DNA of 64,000 nt. Origin: Christensenella massiliensis. Lineage in GTDB: Bacteria > Bacillota > Clostridia > Christensenellales > Christensenellaceae. Position numbers and translations under genes: made by a program. A model generated the notes under the pieces. That model was not told where the DNA came from, did not search any database, and saw nothing but the letters and a program-made list of their open reading frames with translations. This document shows, piece by piece, positions 17,940 through 27,033 of the stretch (its first letter is position 1; each line of letters begins with the position of its first letter). The stretch lies in contig LT700187.1 in the NCBI GenBank assembly GCA_900155415.1, positions 1,054,001 to 1,118,000 of the forward strand, in the 5' to 3' direction.

Positions 17940-17968
17940 TTTACAAAGCCCGGATCGTACCATATAAT
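17940..17968 (+). promoter_or_regulatory. Promoter of the T-box-ileS transcript
   Basis: TTTACA, 17 bases, TATAAT, just upstream of the T-box leader. Confidence 0.85.
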
Positions 17969-17974
17969 GATAAT

Positions 17975-18211
17975 AATTGAAATATGCTTCGGCGCAGGAC
18001 CGACAAACGTCCTTTCAAGTGGCCCACTAAGCGAGCGGGAGAGGGTGGAAGCCCCGCGGCAACGCTTTTCAGGATTATCACGCGTCCGCACTTTGCGCCG
18101 CGCGTTCCGCGCGTTACAGCGGAAACGAGCGCTTTTCTTTCTGCGGAAAGAAAAGAATTCAGGTGGTACCGCGAGCTTTCGTCCTGATGTGGACGGAAGC
18201 TTTTATTTTTG
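17975..18211 (+). ncRNA. T-box riboswitch leader of ileS
   Basis: A structured leader of about 235 bases. The conserved T-box sequence AGGTGGTACCGCG is at 18161-18173. The terminator (18174-18201, 11-bp stem with one G-T pair, then TTTATTTTT to 18210) follows. A GAGAG-type stem I element lies near 18038. A candidate Ile specifier ATC is at 18077-18079; this exact codon position is inferred from the gene served. Uncharged tRNA-Ile would favour the antiterminator and switch on ileS. Confidence 0.92.
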
Positions 18212-18234
18212 AATCTGATTTGTGAGGTTTGACT

Positions 18235-21200
18235 ATGTACAAAAAAGTTCCTACAGACCTAAAGTTTGGAGAGCGCGAGCTTGAGGTGCTCGATTTCTGG
18301 CACAAAAACAAAATATTCGAGCAGAGCATGAAGGAAAATGAGGGCGGCCCCAAGTTCACCTTCTATGACGGCCCGCCGACGGCGAACGGAAAGCCGCATA
18401 TCGGCCATATCCTGACGCGCTGCATCAAAGACCTGATCCCGCGCTATAAGACCATGCAGGGCTATCATGTACTGCGCAAGGCAGGCTGGGATACCCACGG
18501 GCTTCCGGTGGAGCTTGAGGTGGAGAAGCTGCTCGGCCTCGACGGAAAAGAGCAGATCGAGGAATACGGCGTGGAGCCGTTTATCCAGAAATGCAAGGAA
18601 TCCGTGTGGAAATATAAGGGCGAATGGGAGAAGATGTCCGACCGCGTCGGCTATTGGGCGGATATGGACGACCCATACGTCACCTATGAAAACGACTATA
18701 TCGAGTCCGTGTGGTGGTCCTTAAAGGAGATACACAAAAAGGGACTGCTCTATAAGGGACATAAGATCGTGCCCTATTGCCCGCGCTGCGGGACGGCGCT
18801 TTCTTCGCATGAGGTGGCGCAGGGCTATAAGGACGTCAAGGAAACGTCTATCTTCGTGCGCTTCAAAGTGAAGGGCGAGGACGCGTATTTCCTTGCGTGG
18901 ACGACGACGCCGTGGACTCTGCCCTCAAACGTCGCGCTGTGCGTGAATCCAAACGAAGAATATGTGCTCGCGCAGGACAAAAACGGCGACCAATATTATC
19001 TTGCGAAAGCGCTGTGCGAAAAGCTTTTGGGCGAGGACGCGCATATCGTCCGCAAATTCACGGGCAAGGAGCTCGAGTTCAAGGAATACGAGCCGCTGTT
19101 CGATTTCGCGCAGCCGGACGAGAAAGCGTGGTACGTGGTGTGCGACACCTACGTCACGCTGACGGACGGCAGCGGCATCGTGCACATCGCGCCCGCATTC
19201 GGTGAAGACGACGCGAATGTCGGCCGCAAATACGGCCTCCCGTTCGTCCAGCTCGTGAAGCCGGACGGTACGCTTTCGGAGGAAACAAAGTGGGCGGGCG
19301 TGTTCGTGAAAAAGGCGGATAAGCTCATCATCGAGGACCTCAGGGAGCGCGGCCTGCTGTTTGCGGAGGTGCCGTACGAGCACAGCTATCCGTTCTGCTG
19401 GCGGTGCGATACGCCCCTCATTTACTATGCCCGCTCGACATGGTTCATCAGGATGACGGCCCTGCGGGATAATCTTCTGAAGAATAACGCCGGCGTGAAC
19501 TGGCTGCCCGAAACTATCAAAAACGGGCGCATGGGTAACTTCCTTGAAAATGTCATCGACTGGGGCATCTCGCGCGAGCGCTATTGGGGAACGCCGCTTC
19601 CGGTGTGGACGTGCGGCTGCGGACATGTGCATGTGGTCGGCTCGCGGGCAGAGCTGCGCGAAATGGCGGAGACAGACGTTCCGGAGGATATCGAGCTGCA
19701 TAAGCCGTTCCTTGACCCCATCACCCTCAAATGTCCGGAGTGCGGAGGCAGCATGCACCGTGTGCCCGAGGTCATCGATTGCTGGTACGACAGCGGCTCC
19801 ATGCCCTTTGCACAGTGGCACTATCCCTTTGAGCATAAAGAGGAATTCGAGAGCCATTTCCCGGCGAACTTTATCAGTGAAGCGGTAGACCAGACGCGCG
19901 GCTGGTTCTATACGCTGCTTGCCATCGGCACGCTGATCTTTGATAAAGCGCCCTTTGAAAACTGCATCGTGCTCGGCCATGTGCAGGATAAGGACGGCCA
20001 GAAAATGAGCAAGCATAAAGGCAACGTTGTCGATCCGTGGAGCGTGCTCGATAAGCAGGGCGCGGACGCGGTTCGGTGGTATTTCTATTCGGCAAGCGCG
20101 CCGTGGCTGCCCTCGCGCTTCTATGACGAAGCGGTGAGCGAGATGCAGCGTAAATTCATGGGCACGCTGTGGAACACCTATGCTTTCTATATCCTGTATG
20201 CGGATATCGACGGGTTCGACCCGACGCAATATGAGCTGAAACCCACGAACATCATGGATAAGTGGGTGCTGTCCCGCCTCCATTCTCTGGTAAAAGCCGT
20301 GACGGACGACCTCGACCATTACCGCATCGTAGAGCCGTCGCGCAGCCTGAGCCAGTTTGTGGACGAGCTTTCCAACTGGTATGTGCGCCGCTGCCGCGAC
20401 CGCTTCTGGGGAAGCGGGATGGAGCAGGATAAGGTCGACGCCTATATGACGCTGTATACGGTGCTCGAGACGCTTACGCGCCTGCTCGCGCCGTTCACGC
20501 CGTTCATGACGGAGAGCATTTATCAGAACCTCGTGCGCACGAACGACAAAAACGCGCCGGTGTCCGTACACCTGTGCAAGTGGCCGCAGGCAGACGAGGC
20601 ACTCATCGATACCAAGCTGGAGCGCGATATGGACGCGGTGCTGAACGTGGTCAACCTCGGACGCGCGTGCCGCAACACGGCAAACATCAAAAACCGCCAG
20701 CCCATTGCAAAGATATTCGTTTCGGGCATCGACCATCTTGACGAGACGTTCCTTTCCGTCATCCGCGGAGAGCTGAACGCAAAAGAGGTCGAGCTCGGCG
20801 CGGCCGCTGCGGAATATATCACCTATAACGTCAAGCCGCAGATGCGCACGCTGGGGCCGAAATACGGCAAGCTTCTGGGCGGCATCCGGGCGCATCTCGC
20901 GCAGGCGGACGGCATGCTCGTGGTCAGCACCGTGCGGAGCGGCGCGGCCTACGAATTTGAAGTGGACGGAAACAGAATATCGCTGCTGGAAGAGGACGTA
21001 TTGGTCGAACCCGCGCAGCGCGAGGGCTTTGTAGCGGAAACGGGCGGCGATTTCGCAGTCATCATCGATACGACCCTGACGCCCGAGCTCATCGAGGAGG
21101 GCAACGTGCGCGAAATCATTTCCAAGGTCCAGACGATGCGCAAGGAAGCGGGCTTTGAAGTGACGGACAAGATCAGCCTTTCTGTAACGGATAACGATAC

Positions 21201-21345
21201 GGTCGCGGCGGTCATCCGCGCCAATGAAGCGCAGATCAAAAAGGAAGTCCTCGCACAGGCCGTGGAATACGGCGCTGCGGACGGCTATGCAAAGGAATGG
21301 AGCATCAACGGGGAAAAGGTGACGCTTGCGGTGAAAAAAGCGTAA
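18235..21345 (+). CDS. ileS: Isoleucyl-tRNA synthetase
   Basis: 1036 residues from the ATG at 18235 (GAGGT upstream; a TTG at 18229 is less likely). Class I aminoacyl-tRNA synthetase with HIGH at 55-58 (PHIGHILTR) and KMSK at 590-593 (KMSKHKGN). The CP1 editing domain includes WTTTPWTLPSN. The length and C-terminal extension match the IleS2-like type shared by many anaerobes, eukaryotes and mupirocin-insensitive bacteria (type assignment inferred from motifs). It is controlled by the upstream T-box. Confidence 0.97.
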   Translation: MYKKVPTDLKFGERELEVLDFWHKNKIFEQSMKENEGGPKFTFYDGPPTANGKPHIGHILTRCIKDLIPRYKTMQGYHVLRKAGWDTHGLPVELEVEKLLGLDGKEQIEEYGVEPFIQKCKESVWKYKGEWEKMSDRVGYWADMDDPYVTYENDYIESVWWSLKEIHKKGLLYKGHKIVPYCPRCGTALSSHEVAQGYKDVKETSIFVRFKVKGEDAYFLAWTTTPWTLPSNVALCVNPNEEYVLAQDKNGDQYYLAKALCEKLLGEDAHIVRKFTGKELEFKEYEPLFDFAQPDEKAWYVVCDTYVTLTDGSGIVHIAPAFGEDDANVGRKYGLPFVQLVKPDGTLSEETKWAGVFVKKADKLIIEDLRERGLLFAEVPYEHSYPFCWRCDTPLIYYARSTWFIRMTALRDNLLKNNAGVNWLPETIKNGRMGNFLENVIDWGISRERYWGTPLPVWTCGCGHVHVVGSRAELREMAETDVPEDIELHKPFLDPITLKCPECGGSMHRVPEVIDCWYDSGSMPFAQWHYPFEHKEEFESHFPANFISEAVDQTRGWFYTLLAIGTLIFDKAPFENCIVLGHVQDKDGQKMSKHKGNVVDPWSVLDKQGADAVRWYFYSASAPWLPSRFYDEAVSEMQRKFMGTLWNTYAFYILYADIDGFDPTQYELKPTNIMDKWVLSRLHSLVKAVTDDLDHYRIVEPSRSLSQFVDELSNWYVRRCRDRFWGSGMEQDKVDAYMTLYTVLETLTRLLAPFTPFMTESIYQNLVRTNDKNAPVSVHLCKWPQADEALIDTKLERDMDAVLNVVNLGRACRNTANIKNRQPIAKIFVSGIDHLDETFLSVIRGELNAKEVELGAAAAEYITYNVKPQMRTLGPKYGKLLGGIRAHLAQADGMLVVSTVRSGAAYEFEVDGNRISLLEEDVLVEPAQREGFVAETGGDFAVIIDTTLTPELIEEGNVREIISKVQTMRKEAGFEVTDKISLSVTDNDTVAAVIRANEAQIKKEVLAQAVEYGAADGYAKEWSINGEKVTLAVKKA

Positions 21346-21383
21346 ACGCAAAATATATGCGCCATACTCCGAAAAAGCGCAGG

Positions 21384-21411
21384 AAAGACGGCACCCGGTG
21401 CCGTCTTTTTT
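21384..21411 (+). terminator. Terminator of ileS
   Basis: An 11-bp stem (AAAGACGGCAC / GTGCCGTCTTT) with a CCG loop and T tail, overlapping the stop codon of the convergent small gene. Confidence 0.85.
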
Positions 21412-21613
21412 ACCGCTGGATGATAAATACGTTATAGGGCCTATTCTCCTGTGTGCAGGCCTCCCGCGCCCGCTGCACGAGCGGATTGCCGCGCGTGCAG
21501 ATCGTCACCGCACGGTCGACGGTCTTGAGTGCATCCTCGGGCGTCAGCAATGATTTGAGCTTGTTGTAATCGACCAGCTCGATATCTTCCTCCGTAAAAA
21601 TCAGAATTCTCAT
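21410..21613 (-). CDS. Small conserved-looking protein, unknown function
   Basis: 67 residues from the ATG at 21613, preceded by AAGGAGG at good spacing. The sequence (MRILIFTEEDIELVDY at the start, basic Arg-rich middle, VFIIQR end) looks like a compact alpha/beta cytosolic fold with one Cys pair spaced by about 14 residues. No family is recognised. It is divergent from the ribbon-helix-helix regulator gene, which might control it (inference). Confidence 0.6.
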   Translation of the reverse strand: MRILIFTEEDIELVDYNKLKSLLTPEDALKTVDRAVTICTRGNPLVQRAREACTQENRPYNVFIIQR

Positions 21614-21671
21614 AAAATGCCTCCTTAATGAAATCATAATAAATGATATTTGCATTCATTTTTGCCAAATG

Positions 21672-21692
21672 GCTGTAAAATACAGCTATAAT
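21672..21692 (+). promoter_or_regulatory. -10 box with an adjoining inverted repeat before the RHH gene
   Basis: GCTGTA-AAA-TACAGC (21672-21686) runs straight into TATAAT (21687-21692). No good -35 is present. The repeat is placed where a ribbon-helix-helix dimer could repress its own promoter. Confidence 0.5.
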
Positions 21693-21742
21693 GAAAACAG
21701 AATAGATGCAATCATCATTCAAATTGGAGGGAAAAGCAAAGT

Positions 21743-21952
21743 ATGAGCGCAAAACAGCTTATGCAGACTGCTGCAAAACCCATCAAGGCAAGCATAGCTA
21801 CCTATACGCTGCGCCTGCCCAGAAACCTGTTGGAACAGCTCCACTATATTGCGGATTACGAGGGACGTTCTGCCAATATGGAGATCATCCAGCTCATCAA
21901 AAAACACATCGCCGCGTTTGAAGAAAAATACGGCGAAATCAAAATGAAGTGA
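21743..21952 (+). CDS. Arc-type ribbon-helix-helix DNA-binding protein
   Basis: 69 residues. The beta-strand/helix pattern TYTLRLPRNLLEQLHYIADYEGRSANMEIIQLIKKHI is the classic Arc/MetJ ribbon-helix-helix, which binds DNA as a dimer through the antiparallel strand pair. GGAGGG lies 11 bases before the ATG, rather far. No toxin gene is adjacent in the same direction, so this is more likely a stand-alone repressor than an antitoxin. A strong terminator follows. Confidence 0.8.
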   Translation: MSAKQLMQTAAKPIKASIATYTLRLPRNLLEQLHYIADYEGRSANMEIIQLIKKHIAAFEEKYGEIKMK

Positions 21953-21955
21953 TTG

Positions 21956-21988
21956 AAACAGCCCCGCATGAACATGCGGGGCTGTTTT
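21956..21988 (+). terminator. Terminator after the RHH gene
   Basis: A perfect 15-bp stem (AAACAGCCCCGCATG / CATGCGGGGCTGTTT) ending in T. Confidence 0.9.
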
Positions 21989-22053
21989 GAACAAATAAGT
22001 ACAAAAGATGTTAATTTATAACATTCAAAGAAAGAATCGATTGCCTTTTCCGG

Positions 22054-22082
22054 TTGAAATGGATGCGGGAATCCGTTATAAT
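22054..22082 (+). promoter_or_regulatory. Promoter of the transketolase gene
   Basis: TTGAAA, 17 bases, TATAAT. Confidence 0.8.
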
Positions 22083-22141
22083 AAAAGTGTTTTTCAAGAC
22101 CCATCATCACTGTAAAGATTTCACAGGAGGTTTCAACCAAT

Positions 22142-24124
22142 ATGAGTAAAGTGGATAAACTTGCGGTCAATACCATCCGTGTGCTTTCGGCGGAAGCGAT
22201 CCAGAAAGCAAACAGCGGCCATCCGGGCCTGCCGCTCGGCAGCGCGCCTATGGCATATACGCTGTGGTCAAAGTATTTGAAGCATAATCCGAAAGACCCG
22301 AAATGGGAAAACAGGGATAGGTTCATTTTAAGCGCGGGCCACGCGTCCATGCTGCTGTATTCTCTGCTCCACATGTTCGGCTATCAGGTGTCTATGGAGG
22401 ATATCAAGAATTTCCGCCAGTGGGGATCCGTAACGCCCGGACATCCGGAATACGGCCTTACGGACGGCGTGGAAGCAACGTCCGGCCCGCTTGGGCAGGG
22501 CATCGCGATGGCGGTCGGCTTTGCGATGGCGGAGGCGCACCTCGCGGCGCAGTTCAACAAGCCGGGCTATAATGTGGTAGACCACTACACCTATGCGCTC
22601 ACGGGCGACGGGTGTCTGCAGGAGGGCGTTTCCGGCGAGGCAAGCTCCTTTGCGGGCACGCAGAAGCTTGGAAAGCTCATCGTGCTGTATGATAAGAACG
22701 ATATTACCATCGAGGGAAATATCGGTACGGCGTTCGACGAAGATGTGAAAAAGCGCTATAAAGCTTACGGTTGGCAGGTGCTCGAGGTGGAAGACGGCAA
22801 TGAGGACATGAAAGCCATCGCCGCAGCCATCGAAGAAGCAAAAGCAGAAAAGGAAAAGCCGTCCCTCATTATCGTCAAGACGGCGATCGCATACGGCTGC
22901 CCGGCAAAGCAGGGCAGCGAATCCAGCCACGGCTCCCCGCTTGGGCAGGAGAATATCGACGCAATGAAAAAGAACCTCGGCTGGGAATACGAAGAAGCGT
23001 TCGTAGTGCCGGAAGAGGTGAAAAAGCATATCGCAGAGCTGCAGGAAGTCTATTCCGCGGAGGAGGCGCAGTGGAAAGACCTCTTTGCGAAATATGAAAA
23101 GGAATATCCGGAGCTTGCAAAGGAATATAAGGCCTATATGGCTCCGGTGCCGGAGGATGTGTTCGACGACGCATATTGGAATTTTGAGGATAAGCCGATG
23201 GCAACGAGAGACACCTCCAACGTCATCCTGAACAGGCTCGCCGCAAAGGTGCCGAACCTCATGGGCGGCAGCGCGGACCTCGGCCCGGCGAACAAATCCA
23301 TCATGAAAGAGCGCGCTTGGTTCTCGCCGGAGGACCGCAAAGGAACGAACGTGCACTTCGGCATCCGTGAATTCGCGATGGCGGCGATGTGCAACGGTAT
23401 GATGCTGCACGGCGGCATCCGTCCGTACTGCGCAACGTTCCTTGTGTTCAGCGATTATATGAAGAGCGCGATCCGTATGTCTGCGCTGATGAAGCTCCCC
23501 GTTACGTATGTTCTGTCGCACGACTCCATCGGCGTCGGCGAAGACGGCGCAACACACGAGCCGATCGAGCATCTGGCGGCGCTGCGCGCAACGCCGGGCG
23601 TATATATGTGGCGTCCTGCAGACGGACACGAGACGGCGGCGGCTTATAAGGCTGCGATGACGGCGAAAGCGCCGAATGCCATCGCTCTTTCCCGTCAGAA
23701 CCTGCCCCTGCTGAAGGAAACGGGCGAGGGCGCGCTGCGCGGCGGCTATATCTTAAAGGACGGCGGCGGGAAACCGGACGTGATCCTGATTGGAACGGGC
23801 AGCGAGGTAGAGCTGTGCATGAACGCGGCAGAGGAGCTCGGCAAGGAAGGAATTTCCGCCCGCGTAGTCTCCATGCCGTGCATGGACCTGTTCGAAGAGC
23901 AGGACGCAGCCTATCAGGAAAGCGTGCTTCCGAACGCGGTGCGCGCAAGAGTAGCGGTAGAAGCGGGTACATCGTTCGGCTGGGCGAAATATGTGGGGCT
24001 CGACGGTGGCTATGTGACGGTCGACCACTTCGGCGCTTCCGCTCCGGCGGGCGTGCTGTTCGAGAAATTCGGCTTTACGACGGAAGCGGTCGTCAAAAAA
24101 GCAAAAGAAGTGCTCGGAAAATAA
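22142..24124 (+). CDS. tkt: Transketolase
   Basis: 660 residues, full length. A TPP-dependent enzyme of the non-oxidative pentose phosphate path moving two-carbon ketol units. Visible are the N-terminal [17 protein letters not shown], the TPP motif GDGCLQEG...NDITIEG, the pyrimidine domain [11 protein letters not shown], and [19 protein letters not shown]. All three domains (PP, Pyr, C-terminal) are present in one chain, unlike the split clostridial form. AGGAGG precedes the ATG; promoter and terminator are both clear, so it is monocistronic. Confidence 0.97.
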   Translation: MSKVDKLAVNTIRVLSAEAIQKANSGHPGLPLGSAPMAYTLWSKYLKHNPKDPKWENRDRFILSAGHASMLLYSLLHMFGYQVSMEDIKNFRQWGSVTPGHPEYGLTDGVEATSGPLGQGIAMAVGFAMAEAHLAAQFNKPGYNVVDHYTYALTGDGCLQEGVSGEASSFAGTQKLGKLIVLYDKNDITIEGNIGTAFDEDVKKRYKAYGWQVLEVEDGNEDMKAIAAAIEEAKAEKEKPSLIIVKTAIAYGCPAKQGSESSHGSPLGQENIDAMKKNLGWEYEEAFVVPEEVKKHIAELQEVYSAEEAQWKDLFAKYEKEYPELAKEYKAYMAPVPEDVFDDAYWNFEDKPMATRDTSNVILNRLAAKVPNLMGGSADLGPANKSIMKERAWFSPEDRKGTNVHFGIREFAMAAMCNGMMLHGGIRPYCATFLVFSDYMKSAIRMSALMKLPVTYVLSHDSIGVGEDGATHEPIEHLAALRATPGVYMWRPADGHETAAAYKAAMTAKAPNAIALSRQNLPLLKETGEGALRGGYILKDGGGKPDVILIGTGSEVELCMNAAEELGKEGISARVVSMPCMDLFEEQDAAYQESVLPNAVRARVAVEAGTSFGWAKYVGLDGGYVTVDHFGASAPAGVLFEKFGFTTEAVVKKAKEVLGK

Positions 24125-24132
24125 AAAGAATA

Positions 24133-24168
24133 AAAAAGACGCGTCCGGTAAGCCGGACGCGTCTTTTT
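24133..24168 (+). terminator. Terminator of tkt
   Basis: A 16-bp stem (AAAAAGACGCGTCCGG / CCGGACGCGTCTTTTT) with a TAAG loop. Confidence 0.92.
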
Positions 24169-24316
24169 TACATCTGAAAACCAATCGTTAGGCAAGCGGT
24201 TAAATTTTGAACAATGGAGAAAAGAAACTTCCTTTCTATCCCCCTTGCAGTGCTATACCTAAGAACCATCGAAATACAAGACATTCATAAGACTTAACTA
24301 TCCAATATATGCTTCG

Positions 24317-24345
24317 TTGCCGAATAAAAAAGGCTATGCTATAAT
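24317..24345 (+). promoter_or_regulatory. Promoter of the nitroreductase-radical SAM pair
   Basis: TTGCCG, 17 bases, TATAAT, 38 bases before the start codon, inside an AT-rich segment. Confidence 0.7.
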
Positions 24346-24382
24346 CAATTTAGTAATAGATCCTGATAAAATAGGTGGTAAA

Positions 24383-25009
24383 ATGGAATTCTATGAAGCT
24401 GTCAATAAAAGAAGAACGGTACGGGAGTTTTTGGATAAAGCGGTCGATTTTGAAATTATCAAAAGAATTCTGAGGGCCGGTAATCAGGCTCCAACATGGA
24501 ATCATAATCGCAATTGGAGTTATATCATATTAAGAACTGACGAAGAAAAAGAATATGCATTTGAACACGCAAAAAAGATAGCCGGGCGGTTTGATGCTGA
24601 AAAGTATCTGAATGCGCCGAGGCCGTATCCGACTACGTTTGCTCAAAAAATGTATGCCTACGCAATGCCAAGACAATATACGATGTTAAAGGATGCACCC
24701 TATGTGGTCATCCCCGTATTCAAATCAAAGGAACTGAATGGCGAATATGTGTCTAAGCTGAATTCATTTTCCACAATTTGGTGTGTCATAGAAAACATAT
24801 TCCTTGCGGCAACCGCCGAGGGATTAGCTTGTTCTATGAGGATCCCGTTGAATGAAGAGCATGATATTGTGAAAGCAAAATTAAAAGTACCTCCCACATA
24901 TATGATCCCTGTATTTATCGGAATTGGTTACGCAGACCCAGCGGAAAGGGAATTGGAACAGAATATTGCCGATCTTGATAAGCAGCTGCATTTTGGAAGA
25001 TGGAAATGA
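24383..25009 (+). CDS. Nitroreductase-family flavoprotein
   Basis: 208 residues from the ATG at 24383 (AGGTGG upstream). The FMN-binding start EAVNKRRTVREFLDKAV and NQAPTWNHNRNW match NAD(P)H-dependent nitroreductases; the C-terminal IGIGYAD loop is typical. The substrate is unknown. Codon use is AT-rich compared with the genes before it, and it is probably co-transcribed with the radical SAM gene 28 bases downstream. The pair may have been acquired together (inference from composition). Confidence 0.85.
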   Translation: MEFYEAVNKRRTVREFLDKAVDFEIIKRILRAGNQAPTWNHNRNWSYIILRTDEEKEYAFEHAKKIAGRFDAEKYLNAPRPYPTTFAQKMYAYAMPRQYTMLKDAPYVVIPVFKSKELNGEYVSKLNSFSTIWCVIENIFLAATAEGLACSMRIPLNEEHDIVKAKLKVPPTYMIPVFIGIGYADPAERELEQNIADLDKQLHFGRWK

Positions 25010-25037
25010 CCTGACTAACGATGAAAAGGGGCATAAG

Positions 25038-25925
25038 ATGAAAGCTGCCGTAAAAGAAAGAACTGTAAAATCGATCGTCACTCGGTCAAATCTTCCGGTA
25101 TGCGATTATTCCGTGAATCCTTATGTGGGCTGTACGCATGCCTGCAAGTACTGTTATGCCAGCTTTATGAAGCGCTTTACAGGACATACAGAGCCATGGG
25201 GCGATTTCCTTGATGTTAAGCATTGGCCTGAAATCAAAGATCCGCAAAAATATTGTGGAAAAGAATTCTTCGTTGGCTCGGTGACAGACCCCTATAATCC
25301 GTTTGAAGAACACTTTGGCAAAACAAGAGAATTTCTTGAGCAAATGCAGGGCAGCGGTGCAAAACTAAGTATACAGACAAAATCTGATTTGATCCTGCGC
25401 GATTTAGATTTGATCAAGACTTTTCCCGATGCAAGGGTAGGTTTCAGCATTAACACACTCGATGAAAAATTCAGAGAGGATATGGATCATGCTGTCAGTA
25501 TTGAACGCAGATTTGCGGCGATGAAAGCGTTTCACGATGCCGGCGTCCGCACGACTTGCTTTATTTCTCCTATTTTCCCCGGTATAACGGATGCAGGCTC
25601 GATCATCGACCGTGCCAAGGCTCACTGTAATTTGATTTGGCTGGAAAATCTGAATCTGCGTGGAAGCTATAAAGCTGTGATCATGGACTATATTCGTGAC
25701 AAATATCCGAAGCTGTTTCCGTTATATCAGGAAATCTATTCTGACGGAAGCAGGCTGTACTGGAAAATGCTTGATGCCTCTTTACATGGATATGCTAAGA
25801 AAAATGCACTTGATTATGTCCGAAACGATGATACAATGAAACGCCCATTCAGTGCACCGCCCGTGATGGTAAATTTCTTTTATCATGAAGAAATAAAAAA
25901 ATCTGCAGGAAAACCGAACCAATAA
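25038..25925 (+). CDS. SPL-family radical SAM protein
   Basis: 295 residues from the ATG at 25038; a longer frame from 24924 overlaps the previous gene. The cluster motif is C32-x3-C36-x2-C39 (GCTHACKYCY), followed by a TIM-barrel-like body (FFVGSVTDPYNPFE, TKSDLILRDLDLI). It matches the spore photoproduct lyase-like / Rv2578c family of radical SAM enzymes. No neighbouring gene points to its substrate. AT-rich codon use is shared with the nitroreductase upstream. Confidence 0.85.
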   Translation: MKAAVKERTVKSIVTRSNLPVCDYSVNPYVGCTHACKYCYASFMKRFTGHTEPWGDFLDVKHWPEIKDPQKYCGKEFFVGSVTDPYNPFEEHFGKTREFLEQMQGSGAKLSIQTKSDLILRDLDLIKTFPDARVGFSINTLDEKFREDMDHAVSIERRFAAMKAFHDAGVRTTCFISPIFPGITDAGSIIDRAKAHCNLIWLENLNLRGSYKAVIMDYIRDKYPKLFPLYQEIYSDGSRLYWKMLDASLHGYAKKNALDYVRNDDTMKRPFSAPPVMVNFFYHEEIKKSAGKPNQ

Positions 25926-25991
25926 TGAAAAGATTTATCTCCGGAGAGCCGAATAAGAGAGCCAACGAAAAGGATCGGTGCACAAGTCTGT

Positions 25992-26864
25992 TTATTCCTT
26001 TTGGTCCTGCGCCTCCCGCACCAGCATGGGGATCATGTAGCTTAAATTCAGATCAAAGGCCTTTTCCGGCTGCAGGCTTGCCGTTACGTCGTTGTAAAAC
26101 AGAGCCTTGAATTCACGGGCGAGCATTTCCGCCGTTTTGCCCGCGCGCAGGCCGTCGCGCACCCGCCGCATCGCTTCTTGGTTCCAATAAACGGCCCGTT
26201 CGATGAAATTCCGGCACGCTTTTCCCGTAAATAGGCCGCGGTGCGGAACCAAAACAGCCTCCGCGCCGAGCGCCGCAAGCTTCTTGATGGATCGCATCGC
26301 AAGCCCGTAGCCCACCAGATAGCAGGGAACGACAAGTCCGCCTCCGGCGTCCACCCCCAGCGTCTCGCACGAGATGAGAAGCTTCTCCTTTTCACACCAA
26401 AAGGCGATACAGCATTTCGTATGTCCGGGCGCCTCGACTGTTTCGAGCTTCATGGGGCCGAGCGAGAGCACATCGCCCTCCGAAACGGTTCTGTCAAGCC
26501 GCAGTCTATCTATGCGGTCGTCATACGGATAGGCGCCCGCAAGCCGGGCGGCGTTGTCGTTCATCTCCCGCATCACAGCCCGCGCGGAGGGTTTTGCAAA
26601 AATTTTTTCCGCGTATGCGCTGCCCACGATCTGCACATCCGGCCATTCGTCCCGCACGAAAACGCTGCCCGAAGCATGGTCGTAGTGCGAATGGGTCAGC
26701 AGCACATACCGCAGGGGACGGCCGCAAAGCCGCTCCCTGATTTTGGCGGCCATACGTTCCGCGCAGAACGCAAAGCCGGAATCGATAAGCGCGCAGCCCT
26801 CCTCCGTTTCGAGCAAAAACGCTTCGCCGCCGGGCGCGCCGCTCACATCTGTTATCGTATACAT
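25992..26864 (-). CDS. Metallo-beta-lactamase-fold hydrolase
   Basis: 290 residues. The metal motif is THSHYDH (H58, H60, D62, H63); H148 lies in APGHT and H208 in VPHRG. The residue that usually bridges both metals as Asp is Glu here (SCETLG, about E167), which is unusual and may change metal use. The C-terminal helical part (about 215-285) resembles that of MBL hydrolases acting on esters or lactones. The substrate is unknown. GAGGGAG precedes the ATG. It is transcribed alone, opposite its neighbours. Confidence 0.85.
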   Translation of the reverse strand: MYTITDVSGAPGGEAFLLETEEGCALIDSGFAFCAERMAAKIRERLCGRPLRYVLLTHSHYDHASGSVFVRDEWPDVQIVGSAYAEKIFAKPSARAVMREMNDNAARLAGAYPYDDRIDRLRLDRTVSEGDVLSLGPMKLETVEAPGHTKCCIAFWCEKEKLLISCETLGVDAGGGLVVPCYLVGYGLAMRSIKKLAALGAEAVLVPHRGLFTGKACRNFIERAVYWNQEAMRRVRDGLRAGKTAEMLAREFKALFYNDVTASLQPEKAFDLNLSYMIPMLVREAQDQKE

Positions 26865-26957
26865 TTCAATGCTCCCTCAAAGCTCCCGCAGTCCCGCCGC
26901 CGGAGCATATTCCGGGCACTATTATAATCCATGCGCGCGGGGGCGCGCAAGGCGCTA

Positions 26958-26986
26958 TTGTACTTCCTGCAAAAATGATGTATATT
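26958..26986 (+). promoter_or_regulatory. Promoter of the amino acid kinase operon
   Basis: TTGTAC, 17 bases, TATATT, 47 bases before the start codon. Confidence 0.6.
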
Positions 26987-27033
26987 TAAACTGTTGAAAT
27001 TTTGTGTAAATTTGTGTAAAGGACAGGACAAAA

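Noticed and set aside
18925-21351. 808-codon open frame on the minus strand opposite ileS
   Set aside because: Same shadow effect; ileS motifs are unmistakable and the antisense protein has no recognisable domain.
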